The position numbers and the translations under genes are program-made. DNA of 54,248 nt from a virus: positions 1 through 54,248 of the IMG/VR virus record IMGVR_UViG_3300046824_000127. One strand, written 5' to 3'. This document shows positions 13,869 to 22,206 of the stretch, one piece after another (positions within the stretch are counted from its first letter, which is position 1; every line of letters begins with the position of its first letter). The notes beneath the pieces were generated by a model, which was not told where the DNA came from, did not search any database, and was given only the letters and a program-made list of their open reading frames with translations.

Positions 13869-14801
13869 ATGACCATGAGAGTCGCAGTCCTCGCCCTCGC
13901 GGCGATCGTCCCGCCGAAGGTCGCGCTTCGGACCGTGGACAAGGAGGATTCGAAGGGAGTCTACAAGGGACTCGTCGAGTCGATCAAGGAGTCCGGCGTC
14001 ATCAACGCGATCGCGGTCAAGGAGGCCAAGATCAAGGACGAGCAGACCGGCGTCGAGCGCGACATGTACCAGATCATCGACGGTCTGCAGCGCTACTGCG
14101 CGAGCGTCGACGCGGGTCTGACGGAGATCCCGGTCCAGATCCTCGACGCCGACGAGGCCGAGGCGCTGGAGCTGCAGATCGAGGGCAACGTCCACAAGAT
14201 CGAGACGAAGCCGATCCAGTACTCGAAGCAGCTGCTCAAGATCCTCGCCGCGCACCCCGAGCGCACCGTGAAGATCCAGGCCGCGCGTCTCGCGAAGAGC
14301 GAGGGCTGGCTGAAGGACAAGCTGCGCCTGCAGAAGCTCGTGCCCGAGGCGCAGACGCTCGTCGACGACGGCAAGATCCCGCTGAGCTCGGCGTACATCC
14401 TCGCCAAGCTCGACGACGACGAGCAGGACGAGTGGCTGGAGAAGGCGCAGACGCTGCCGCCCGACCAGTTCATGCCGCAGGTCGCGAACCGCATCAACGA
14501 GCTGAAGAAGCTCCACAAGGACGACCCGAAGCCGGAGCGCAAGCCGACGCCGCTGATCCGCAAGAAGGGCGAGATCCTCGAGATGTTCGGCAACCTGCCG
14601 GCGGAGCCCAAGGACGACAAGCAGTCCGGCTTCAAGTCGGCGCTCGAGTGGGTCGTCCAGATGGACGAGTCCTCGATCGCCGCGTGGCACGCCAAGGAGG
14701 CGGAGGAGCTGGCCAAGCGCGAAGCGCGCAAGGCCGAGAAGGCGAAGGAGAAGGCGAACAAGAAGTCCGAACTCCCGAGCATCGACGACCTCCTCAAGTA
14801 G
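13869..14801 (+). CDS. ParB-like protein
   Basis: 310 residues. Residues ~10-95 form a ParB/Srx-type N-terminal domain (YKGLVESIKESGVINAIAV, then IIDGLQRYCASVDAG, the counterpart of the nuclease-like GxxR box). Residues ~100-180 form a helical DNA-binding region with a KorB-like helix-turn-helix (RLAKSEGWLKDKLRLQKL). The tail is a Lys/Ala/Glu helix. Such proteins bind DNA sites in partition, replication or transcription control. CAGGAG lies eight bases before the ATG. No ParA partner is seen, so segregation is unlikely. Confidence 0.8.
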   Translation: MTMRVAVLALAAIVPPKVALRTVDKEDSKGVYKGLVESIKESGVINAIAVKEAKIKDEQTGVERDMYQIIDGLQRYCASVDAGLTEIPVQILDADEAEALELQIEGNVHKIETKPIQYSKQLLKILAAHPERTVKIQAARLAKSEGWLKDKLRLQKLVPEAQTLVDDGKIPLSSAYILAKLDDDEQDEWLEKAQTLPPDQFMPQVANRINELKKLHKDDPKPERKPTPLIRKKGEILEMFGNLPAEPKDDKQSGFKSALEWVVQMDESSIAAWHAKEAEELAKREARKAEKAKEKANKKSELPSIDDLLK

Positions 14802-14856
14802 CCGAAGGCCTCGCGGCCGACGACTACGCGCGTCCTGCCCTTGACGAAATGAGGGT

Positions 14857-14898
14857 AGCCGCTGGATCTGCAAGGGTCCAGCGGCTCGCGTAGTTGGG
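14857..14898 (+). ncRNA. Covarying leader hairpin, copy 1
   Basis: A perfect 10-bp stem, AGCCGCTGGA (14857-14866) and TCCAGCGGCT (14877-14886), with loop TCTGCAAGGG, is followed by CGCGTAGTTGG. Copy 2 at 15701 and a minus-strand copy 3 at 41114-41075 share loop core and tail, while stem bases change in pairs. A second stem, GGGAGGA-G-TCCTCCC (14896-14910), follows and hides an SD-like sequence. Confidence 0.65.
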
Positions 14899-14950
14899 AG
14901 GAGTCCTCCCACCGACCGGCGCGGACTCGCCGAGACGAAAGGTGATGGAC

Positions 14951-15631
14951 ATGACGGATCCGAAGCCCGCCAGCGACATCGTGGTCGTGGGCAGCCAGCT
15001 CGACGCCGACAAGGCGATGGCGCTGGTCAACGAGATGAGCGAGGGCAACTACGTTCCTCGCATCGACCTGCTGCAAGCCGGGAGCGGCGCTCGCCGTTCG
15101 GGCGTGGGGAACGACGGCGAGTTCGTGCACAACGGCAGCACGAACCTCGGCAAGACGTTCACCGGCATCTTCGCGGACTGGCGTCCGCACGCGATCATGT
15201 TCGACGAGGACGGCAACGTGATCGCGGAGTCCTTCGACCCCGCGAGCGAGACGTTCAAGTCGATCAAGGCGAAGGAGGCGGGTCCGAAGGTGAAGGGCGA
15301 GCGACCGGGATCCGGCGCCGACTTCCTCGTGTGGATCCCCGAGCACGGCGTGTTCGGCATCCTCCCGCTGCTCAAGACCGCGCGCCGCCACATCAAGCCG
15401 GCGTACACGTTGCTCCTGCAGAAGAAGGCCGCGGTCATCACCAGCCAGCTGGTCGAGGCTCGTGGTTACGCGTGGATGTCGCCGAACATCAGCGCGTTCC
15501 AGGGCACGATCGACCCGACGAAGGGACCGCTGCCGGAGCTCACGGAGAAGGCGACCCGTCTCTTCCGTGCCGGCGGTCAGGTCGCCGAAGCCGAGGCGGC
15601 GCCCGCCGACTCGACCGCGCGTCCGCGCTAG
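14951..15631 (+). CDS. Conserved-looking hypothetical protein (replication module)
   Basis: 226 residues from ATG 14951 with AAAGG eight bases upstream; ATG 14945 is too close to the SD. The sequence is alpha/beta with aromatic strands (RIDLLQAGSGARR, HAIMFDEDGNVIAESFD, DFLVWIPEHGVFGILPLLK) and an Ala/Glu-rich acidic tail. A disordered tail plus a beta core is common in ssDNA-binding proteins, and the place between a ParB-like protein and a helicase would fit. This is inference without a motif. The codon use suggests high expression. Confidence 0.5.
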   Translation: MTDPKPASDIVVVGSQLDADKAMALVNEMSEGNYVPRIDLLQAGSGARRSGVGNDGEFVHNGSTNLGKTFTGIFADWRPHAIMFDEDGNVIAESFDPASETFKSIKAKEAGPKVKGERPGSGADFLVWIPEHGVFGILPLLKTARRHIKPAYTLLLQKKAAVITSQLVEARGYAWMSPNISAFQGTIDPTKGPLPELTEKATRLFRAGGQVAEAEAAPADSTARPR

Positions 15632-15700
15632 ACGGATCGAGAGATCTGCGTTCACGAAGGTCTTGGCCTCAACCTAGACTGGACACGCTAGCCGGACAAC

Positions 15701-15743
15701 AGCCGGCGGATCGCAAGGTCCGCCGGCTCGCGTAGTTGGAGGG
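15701..15743 (+). ncRNA. Covarying leader hairpin, copy 2
   Basis: A perfect 10-bp stem, AGCCGGCGGA (15701-15710) and TCCGCCGGCT (15719-15728), with loop TCGCAAGG, is followed by CGCGTAGTTGGAGGG, which supplies the SD of the helicase gene at 15750. Against copy 1 two base pairs differ and both changes preserve pairing. Confidence 0.65.
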
Positions 15744-15749
15744 TCACGT

Positions 15750-17645
15750 ATGCCGGCAGTCAAGCTCAAGGCGGGCGGATATCTAATCCCCGTAGAGCTG
15801 ACAGAAGTAGGCGAGAACTGGGAGCTGGAGTTCCGTTACAACCGCGCGCTTCTGGACGAGATCAAGTCCATGGAGGGCGCTAGATGGAACCCCAACCGTC
15901 GTGTATGGACGGTCAAGCGCTCCGCGCGCAATAAGTTCTCCCTGGCGTTCCTGCTCGGGAAGCCAGTGTTCGCTCCGTACGACGCGCCTCTCGTCTACGT
16001 GAAGCCGAACCGCCCCGAACCCTGCGGGCACAAGATGCACCCCAACGGTCCGTGCCCGGAGTGCGGTTGTGCTTTCTGCTTGGGTAAGCACCAGATGGTG
16101 ATGCTGAGTCACGTCATGACTCGCAAGCGGTGCATCCTCGCAGGCAAGCCGGGAACCGGCAAGACGCTGGTCGCGATGGAGTTCATGGAGTTGACAAACG
16201 AGCGCCACGATCTACCGTGGTACATCGCTCCCGACTCTGGTCTTCAAGCCGTGATCGCGGACTTCCGCAAGCATCGCCTTGGTGTCCAACCGAGATTGAT
16301 GACGTACGACGGGTTGAAGAAGGAGCTGGCGACATGGAAGCCAGGAGTTCCTCCTCCCCGTCGAGTGATCATGGATGAGTCCTCTCGCGTCAAGGGTCAC
16401 AAGACCCAACGATCCGAGGCCGCGCTCTACCTCTCCCAGAACATGGAGAACTACTGGAAGGGCGACGAGTACTTGATCGAGATGTCCGGAACCCCGGATC
16501 CCAACGAGCCGGTGGATTGGTGGATGCAGTGTGAGATCGCGCGTCCCGGTTACCTCAAGGAACCGAGCTGGTATGCGGAGCGCAAGCGCTTGGCGATCAC
16601 CGTCGAGCGGCAAGGGATGAACGGCAACTATCCTCACCACGTCCAGTGGAAGGACGGTGGTGAGTGTGTCACCTGCAAGGAGAAGCGATCCGTCGCTGAG
16701 GCGCAACTTGAGGGCATCCGTCAGGAACTCGAGAGCATGCACAAGCTGGCGCTCGAAGCTGGCGTGCAGATGTCGGATGAGAAGAAGAAGGAAGTAGAAG
16801 ACCTGATCAACGTCAACAAGCGTGGTCAGATGGAACAGATGCTGATGAAGGAGTTCGACTCCGAGAACTGTGAGTACTGCAAGGGTACGAACCACGTTCC
16901 GGATGAGGTCGGTCTCCTCTCGAAGCGACTTGACGGGTTGGTGCTGAAGGTCGAGAAGCCTGATCTCCCCGCGAAGATATACCGCCGCATCCAATGCGAG
17001 GTCCCACCCGATCTGCTCCGCGCCGCTGAGATGATCGCGATGACTAGCGAGAACGCGCTCGACGCGCTCAACCGGTTGCGCCAGCTGAGCGACGGGTTCC
17101 TGTATGACAAGGAGACCCATGAGCCGAAGTACGCCGGCGGTGCGAAGGAGAAGATCCTCCGCAACCTCCTTGACGAATATTCTGACCAGGGCCGTGTCAT
17201 CATCTACGCGGCGTACACCGCTTCTATCAACCGGATCAAGGCCGTCTGCGAAGAAGAAGGATGGTTGGTCTGGAAGTATGATGGTAAATCTCTCGAGACC
17301 TGGGACGGTCGAGATTTCCAGAGCGCCTATAAGGCTTTCCAAGACAGAAAGGGTTTCCCTCCAAAGATTGCTTACGTCGCTCACCCGAAGAAGGGAGCGA
17401 TGGCTCTCACACTCACAGCTGCCGTCTGCGCTATCTTCTTTTCCAATGACTTTGAGGGTGAGAGTCGGGAACAGGGTGAAGATCGTATTCACCGTATCGG
17501 AATGGACCTCGAGCTAGGCGCGACGATCATCGACATCCTGAACCTGGGCACTGACCTCCTCGTTCTCGAGCGACTGCTCACAAAGCGAGCGATGTCTGGT
17601 CTCACGATCGCGCACGTCACCAGCGCGCTGAAGCAGGCGGCATGA
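15750..17645 (+). CDS. SNF2-family DNA helicase/translocase
   Basis: 631 residues. The N-terminus (ARWNPNRRVWTV) resembles a HARP-like segment. Helicase motifs: AGKPGTGKT (I), IMDESSRVKG (II, DESS), MSGTPDPN (III), and QGEDRIHRIGMD (VI), diagnostic for SNF2-type ATPases. Two Cys pairs, CVTC near residue 307 and CEYC near 374, form a zinc insert between the RecA lobes; CGHK...CPECGCAFC forms another cluster near residue 90. It may remodel replication forks or displace host proteins. The SD GGAGGG comes from hairpin copy 2. Confidence 0.85.
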   Translation: MPAVKLKAGGYLIPVELTEVGENWELEFRYNRALLDEIKSMEGARWNPNRRVWTVKRSARNKFSLAFLLGKPVFAPYDAPLVYVKPNRPEPCGHKMHPNGPCPECGCAFCLGKHQMVMLSHVMTRKRCILAGKPGTGKTLVAMEFMELTNERHDLPWYIAPDSGLQAVIADFRKHRLGVQPRLMTYDGLKKELATWKPGVPPPRRVIMDESSRVKGHKTQRSEAALYLSQNMENYWKGDEYLIEMSGTPDPNEPVDWWMQCEIARPGYLKEPSWYAERKRLAITVERQGMNGNYPHHVQWKDGGECVTCKEKRSVAEAQLEGIRQELESMHKLALEAGVQMSDEKKKEVEDLINVNKRGQMEQMLMKEFDSENCEYCKGTNHVPDEVGLLSKRLDGLVLKVEKPDLPAKIYRRIQCEVPPDLLRAAEMIAMTSENALDALNRLRQLSDGFLYDKETHEPKYAGGAKEKILRNLLDEYSDQGRVIIYAAYTASINRIKAVCEEEGWLVWKYDGKSLETWDGRDFQSAYKAFQDRKGFPPKIAYVAHPKKGAMALTLTAAVCAIFFSNDFEGESREQGEDRIHRIGMDLELGATIIDILNLGTDLLVLERLLTKRAMSGLTIAHVTSALKQAA

Positions 17646-17881
17646 TGGTCGCGAAGCCTGAGCCGATCTTCCACGATGATGGCAAGACGCCGTGGATGGC
17701 ATTGGGTTGCCCGATGAACGGGTGCAAGCACAAGTTCAAGGTCACGTGGATGTACGAGAGCAAGCTCATCTCCTTTCGTAGGATGAACTACTACCTGATG
17801 CTGATGATCAAGAAGCACATGATGGCGGAGCACAAGAGTCCTCCTCCCCAGATCATCATCGATGACCCGGAGGCACCGTGA
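17642..17881 (+). CDS. Small C2H2-like zinc protein
   Basis: 79 residues, start overlapping the helicase stop. CPMNGC and, after a long helical stretch, HMMAEH make a C-x4-C...H-x4-H cluster (residues ~23-64). The spacer is much longer than in classical fingers. Met is unusually common in the second half. Function unknown; coupled to both neighbours by overlaps. Confidence 0.55.
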   Translation: MMVAKPEPIFHDDGKTPWMALGCPMNGCKHKFKVTWMYESKLISFRRMNYYLMLMIKKHMMAEHKSPPPQIIIDDPEAP

Positions 17882-18390
17882 TCACCTTCCTCCCCAGTCG
17901 GACCTTTACGGTCTGCGCGAAAGCGTTGGACGACAAGCGACTCCTCTCGCAGGTCGGTGAGGCGCGCATGATCCTTGAGGCCATTCTCGAGGGGAAGCAG
18001 ATCGGTCAACCGGCATTCGACATGTGGCGTCCGTATCCCGGTCACCTTGCGATCTACGGCAAGATCATGAGTGACGAACGCCATGTTCGCTGGGGAACGC
18101 GGACCGAGGCATTCTTCGTACCTCACATCCCTCAGTGGTTCTACGGGTTGGGTCACGCAGGTGAGAGCGAGATCCACATCGACCAGAAGGACTGGAACCG
18201 GTGGGACCCGATGAAGGTCAAGGATCCGCCGTGGCTCGGAGACAAGCGGTTGCACATCTCCCACATCCGTCGACTCTTCGACAAGGACCCTACGTTCTAC
18301 GCGAAGTGGCATGACATCGTCAACCATCCCGCCACGTACTGTTGCATCGGTTGCAACTACTGGTGGCCGACGCATGTGGGTGTCGTGTGA
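17878..18390 (+). CDS. Pyrimidine-dimer DNA glycosylase-like (MSMEG_6728 family)
   Basis: 170 residues. MITFLPSRTFTVCAKALDDK, then RLLSQVGEARMILEAIL, FDMWRPYPGHLAIYG and PPWLGDKRLHISHIRRL follow the order of the MSMEG_6728/DUF family related to T4 endonuclease V. Those proteins are thought to excise UV-induced pyrimidine dimers; direct proof for the family is limited. It starts with GTG overlapping the previous stop and lies in the replication-repair operon, which fits a repair role. Confidence 0.75.
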   Translation: MITFLPSRTFTVCAKALDDKRLLSQVGEARMILEAILEGKQIGQPAFDMWRPYPGHLAIYGKIMSDERHVRWGTRTEAFFVPHIPQWFYGLGHAGESEIHIDQKDWNRWDPMKVKDPPWLGDKRLHISHIRRLFDKDPTFYAKWHDIVNHPATYCCIGCNYWWPTHVGVV

Positions 18391-18575
18391 CGATCCGCGT
18401 CAAGATCTACGTCGACGGCAAGCTCAAGAAGGTCTTCACCGAGGACATCGGTGAGGATGAGCACATCGGCCTTCAGAACACCCTGTTGCTTCCGGTTTGC
18501 GGTCGTGAGATCGCGGAGTCACGAAACAACACGTGGTCCCGGGACGTACGCTGGGAGATTGAGGTGATCCGGTGA
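18387..18575 (+). CDS. Small hypothetical protein
   Basis: 62 residues between two GTGA junctions. The sequence alternates hydrophobics as a small beta sheet (MTIRVKIYVDGKLKKVF at the start, VRWEIEVI at the end). No family recognised. Confidence 0.55.
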   Translation: MTIRVKIYVDGKLKKVFTEDIGEDEHIGLQNTLLLPVCGREIAESRNNTWSRDVRWEIEVIR

Positions 18576-18916
18576 ACACCGTCCAGTTCTTTCGCGTCTG
18601 TGAGTACTACCAGACTAAGCTTCGTAGCTATGGCGCGAAGCCGATGGAACCGTTAGTCAACCCACAGGCAGTTGACTTCCAGACCCTCAAGACGTTGTCA
18701 CTCTGCCACGCGCTCTACATGGTGGAGAAGATGACTGCGATCTACCCGACCGATCGGGAGAAGGCAATGCGCTGGCTAGGCTTCGTGCAAGGTGTCTTCT
18801 ACATGACCGGTTACATGACCATCGAGCAGTTGAAGGAGGACAACCGATCCTGCACTCATCCCGGTTACCATACCGGTGAGCTTTGCTCATTGTGCCAGGA
18901 GACGGTAACCCGATGA
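18572..18916 (+). CDS. Hypothetical protein, C-terminal Cys/His cluster
   Basis: 114 residues, GTG start. Mostly helical; the first ~90 residues include a hydrophobic helix (WLGFVQGVFYMTGYM) that is probably buried rather than membrane-spanning. The end, CTHPGYHTGELCSLC, may bind zinc. Function unknown. Confidence 0.55.
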   Translation: MNTVQFFRVCEYYQTKLRSYGAKPMEPLVNPQAVDFQTLKTLSLCHALYMVEKMTAIYPTDREKAMRWLGFVQGVFYMTGYMTIEQLKEDNRSCTHPGYHTGELCSLCQETVTR

Positions 18917-19407
18917 GAAGAAGCGGCCGGACGACCCGGATGATGGAGCAAGCGGAGAAGGAAGCACAGGCCGGCAAGGCGGTCTACGTGATCTTCGCTA
19001 ACGCGGCACTGGCGGCGATGTACAAGACGCCGGAGCGTGAGGCGATGGGCATCAAGTTCGAGACGCCGTCCTCTTTGCCGAACTTCAATTGGCGACGGTG
19101 GACCAACCCAGGCGCCAATGAGAACTGCGTGTTCCTGGCAGATCACTTCACGATCGAGAACCACTGGTCCACCGTCTTGGAGATGGCACACCGCTGGGAT
19201 GCAACGACCACCTTCGACATCGATGACTTCGTCCGAAAGGAAGGCGGAGACTTCAGTTTCGAGGGACACGTGGTCTCGGTAGTCCGCAAGAAGCGAAGCG
19301 GTGAGATCCGCTACGTGGTCGAAGATGACCGTGGTCTCCTGTTCATCTTCCGCGGTGAACAACTCACGTACGCTGGTCATGGGACCGTGAGGAGTTCAGA
19401 AGCGTGA
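18913..19407 (+). CDS. P-loop-like hypothetical protein
   Basis: 164 residues from the ATG overlapping the upstream stop. The start RRSGRTTRMMEQAEKEA, followed by strand AVYVIFAN, resembles the GRTTR phosphate-binding loop of small phage NTPase-like proteins. A Walker B is not clear. The C-terminal half (DFSFEGHVVSVVRKKRSGEI) is beta-rich. It sits just before the polymerase gene with a GTGA junction and may assist replication. Confidence 0.5.
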   Translation: MRRSGRTTRMMEQAEKEAQAGKAVYVIFANAALAAMYKTPEREAMGIKFETPSSLPNFNWRRWTNPGANENCVFLADHFTIENHWSTVLEMAHRWDATTTFDIDDFVRKEGGDFSFEGHVVSVVRKKRSGEIRYVVEDDRGLLFIFRGEQLTYAGHGTVRSSEA

Positions 19408-21590
19408 GGTTCCTCGACTCTGAGACCGCTGGGTTTGTCGGACCCGCCGTTATCTGGCAGCACGCGATCGACAACGATCCGATCCAGATCCACCACGTGT
19501 GGCGGCGACCGGTCCGTGAAACCCTGCAGCTCTTGGAGAACTTCACCGGCGAGTCGATCTGCGGGTTCAACCTGACGTTCGACTGGTTCATGGCGAACAA
19601 GGACTACAACGTCTTCCGTCATTTCCAGAACCTGAGCGATCCTCCTACGATCGCGGAGTGGAGAGCCAATGAGCTCAAGGGATCCCGTGAAGCGCTCTGC
19701 CTCAAGCCCGCTTCTGCTCTTGACCTCTACCTGTATGCTCTGCGCGGGCCGATGCAAGTGCTTATGGACCGCGATCCAATCGTTATCAGACGGGTGCCGA
19801 AACTACTCGCCACTCTTCTCTGTGAAGAACTGGCCAGACTCGTCCACTTCGACAAGATCCACTTCAAGTTCGGCAAGGACTGGTACGTCGATCCGGAGTC
19901 CAAGGATCCCGACTTCCCTGACATCGTGCTGGCCTTCGGAGCCACCGCCGCTCTGAAGCCGATCATCCAGCACGTCTTCGGGATCGAGACCATCGACTTC
20001 CCGCTTCCCGACGGACTCAAGACAACTGATGACAAGAAGACGCAGTACTTCCCCTGGAGCGTCAAGCGCCAGTGGCCGGAGAAGCTTCCTGGTCTGATCG
20101 ACTATTGGTACACCAACAAGAAGGCGATCGAGTATGCCACAGAAGACGTCGAACACCTCCGGCGACTTTGGTATCACTGGGGACGACCCGAACCGGGAGA
20201 CGATGACTCGATCCTTGCGTGCGCTGTTGCGGCAACAAGATGGAAGGGATTCAATCTCGATCGAGACCGAGCCCTCGCCTTGTACAAGTCCCAACTGGAC
20301 CTCGCCCGCTCAAGTGTCCGCTCTCCTACGGCAGTTCGATCCGGACTTCTGCCGCTGCTGTCAGACGTCGAAAGGCTTGTCGTCCAAGACACGCGCGCTG
20401 AGACTCTTGAACAGCTGGTTCACTGGAATGTCGATGGATCCCATACGGGAGGCTTGGACGACGGTACTGCGATCGTCGGAGATCATCCTGCTGCGAAATA
20501 TGCTGCAGGAGTCATTGGTGCCCGGACTGCCGAGAAGCGTGCTAACCTCGCCGGTAAGCTCTGGCGAGTTGGAAGCTTTCATCCGGATTTCAAGATCCTT
20601 GGGGCGAAGTCCGCTCGAATGTCTGGAGCTGGTGGTCTCAATGCACATGGCATTGATAACTGGGGACCCATGCGCTCCGTGTTTCCTTTCGCATTCCCCG
20701 GCGAAGGGTTTTCTGGAGGAGACTTCGACTCCTTCGAGCCCAACATAGGTTGTGCCGTCTACGGTGACAGCAACCTTGAGCGAGACCTCAAGTCCGGTAG
20801 GAAGATCCACGGTCTCTTCGGTGAGATGGCGTACGAGCTGGACTACTCGATCGTTGTGGCCAACAAGGCCGCTGGCTCGCTCTACGACCGTGCGAAGAAG
20901 GGTTACCTCGCGTGGTCCTATGGCGGGCAGGCGAAGAAGATCGCTACCGTGCTCGACAAGCAGGAGAAGGAGATCACTGCCTTCTTCATGAGAATGGGGC
21001 AACGCTATCCCCAGATGCTAGCGTACCGAGAGAGACGCGCGATGGAGTTCTGCTCCATGCGGCAACCGCATGGGATCGGTACCCGCGTAGTCTGGCATGA
21101 TCCGGCGGAGTTCGTCAACTCCCTGCTGGGTGACAAACGGTACTTCACGCTTGAGAACCAGACCTGCAAGGCGCTGTTCAATCTGGCGCAGGAGATGCCG
21201 CGGGAGTTCATGGATCTCGGGAGGTTCCAGGTCAAGCGTCGCGATCGTACGCAGACCGCGACCGGAGCCTGTCAGTCAGCGCTTTACGCAGCGGCGTTCG
21301 GGATCCAAGGCTCGAACATGCGAGCCGCGCTGAACCACGAGATCCAGTCCACCGGTGCGCGCATCACTAAGGCGACGCAACGCCGAGTCTGGGACCTACA
21401 GCCGTGTGGGATCCACGCGTGGCGTGTGCGTATCATGCAGGTCCACGACGAACTCCTCGTAGTCCATGACAACATCGCTGACGCTGTGTACATCACTGTG
21501 ATGGGCAGCATCGAGCATTTCAAGACCGTGGTCCCACTCCTGGCCATCACCTGGCGCAAGGAACTTCCAGACTGGAGCTACATGAAATGA
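19404..21590 (+). CDS. Family A DNA polymerase with 3'-5' exonuclease
   Basis: 728 residues. Exonuclease: FLDSETAGF (ExoI), GFNLTFDWF (ExoII), YATEDVEHL (ExoIII). Polymerase: motif A GGDFDSFEPN (catalytic D, with E five residues on), motif B RAKKGYLAWSYGG, motif C QVHDELLV. In motif B the residue aligned with E. coli Pol I Phe762 appears to be Leu (K-x3-L-x3-YG). There is no 5'-3' exonuclease domain. This is the replicative polymerase of the phage. GTG start at a GTGA overlap. Confidence 0.9.
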   Translation: MRFLDSETAGFVGPAVIWQHAIDNDPIQIHHVWRRPVRETLQLLENFTGESICGFNLTFDWFMANKDYNVFRHFQNLSDPPTIAEWRANELKGSREALCLKPASALDLYLYALRGPMQVLMDRDPIVIRRVPKLLATLLCEELARLVHFDKIHFKFGKDWYVDPESKDPDFPDIVLAFGATAALKPIIQHVFGIETIDFPLPDGLKTTDDKKTQYFPWSVKRQWPEKLPGLIDYWYTNKKAIEYATEDVEHLRRLWYHWGRPEPGDDDSILACAVAATRWKGFNLDRDRALALYKSQLDLARSSVRSPTAVRSGLLPLLSDVERLVVQDTRAETLEQLVHWNVDGSHTGGLDDGTAIVGDHPAAKYAAGVIGARTAEKRANLAGKLWRVGSFHPDFKILGAKSARMSGAGGLNAHGIDNWGPMRSVFPFAFPGEGFSGGDFDSFEPNIGCAVYGDSNLERDLKSGRKIHGLFGEMAYELDYSIVVANKAAGSLYDRAKKGYLAWSYGGQAKKIATVLDKQEKEITAFFMRMGQRYPQMLAYRERRAMEFCSMRQPHGIGTRVVWHDPAEFVNSLLGDKRYFTLENQTCKALFNLAQEMPREFMDLGRFQVKRRDRTQTATGACQSALYAAAFGIQGSNMRAALNHEIQSTGARITKATQRRVWDLQPCGIHAWRVRIMQVHDELLVVHDNIADAVYITVMGSIEHFKTVVPLLAITWRKELPDWSYMK

Positions 21591-21925
21591 AACCCCTAAT
21601 CGAAGTCAAGTCCGTCAACGCAGATGGCGTGTTCACGAGGATCACCCTCGACTTCGACTCCATCTTCGGGATGTCACCTCACCAGTCGAAGATCCGGTTG
21701 GAGGCAGGACCGCAGGTGGTCAACGGGACGATCCTGATGTTCAAGAACGGGAAGGAGATGTTCGTCACCGACGACTACGACAAGTTGACGGATCAGTGGA
21801 TCAAGCTCACCCACCCGTGTGTCAATGTTCCCGAGGGCAGCGACGCGCCACATCACGTCTGCGGTCACGGTTACGCGGCACGGACCTGCGGGTTGTGCGA
21901 GCGTGATGGGATGCTCGGCAAATGA
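21587..21925 (+). CDS. Hypothetical protein with C-terminal zinc motif
   Basis: 112 residues, start overlapping the polymerase stop. The first ~80 residues look beta-rich (ITLDFDSIFGM, VNGTILMFKNGKEMFV). The last 25 hold HHVCGHGYAARTCGLC, a likely single zinc site. It may be a polymerase accessory protein by position only. Confidence 0.5.
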   Translation: MKPLIEVKSVNADGVFTRITLDFDSIFGMSPHQSKIRLEAGPQVVNGTILMFKNGKEMFVTDDYDKLTDQWIKLTHPCVNVPEGSDAPHHVCGHGYAARTCGLCERDGMLGK

Positions 21926-22206
21926 ACCGCTGGGCAGTGCTGCTCGAGAAGCAATCCAAGGACGGTGACACCAAGACAAGATGGTGCATCGCCGGGGCTC
22001 GCAAGCACGACATCGACTACATCGAAGCTACCTGCCGTATCAGAGGCAAGGAGTTCGGTGTCACCAAGAACGGCGGACCAGTGGCGTTCATCGCCCAGGC
22101 CGTCGTGATCTGGGAGACCGCGGAAGACAAGCTCGACGCTGAGACCCGCGTGATCATCGAGAAGTGGGCCAACGGTGACTTTGTCATCGATGCGAGTACA
22201 GCATGA
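21922..22206 (+). CDS. Hypothetical protein
   Basis: 94 residues, ATGA junctions on both sides. One alpha/beta domain (MNRWAVLLEKQ start, AQAVVIWETAEDKL in the middle). No family recognised. Coupled to the ligase gene. Confidence 0.5.
   Translation: MNRWAVLLEKQSKDGDTKTRWCIAGARKHDIDYIEATCRIRGKEFGVTKNGGPVAFIAQAVVIWETAEDKLDAETRVIIEKWANGDFVIDASTA

Noticed and set aside
13869-14801. Plasmid-type partition system
   Set aside because: Only a ParB-like protein is present; no ParA ATPase or clear centromere repeats. A phage DNA-binding role is more likely.
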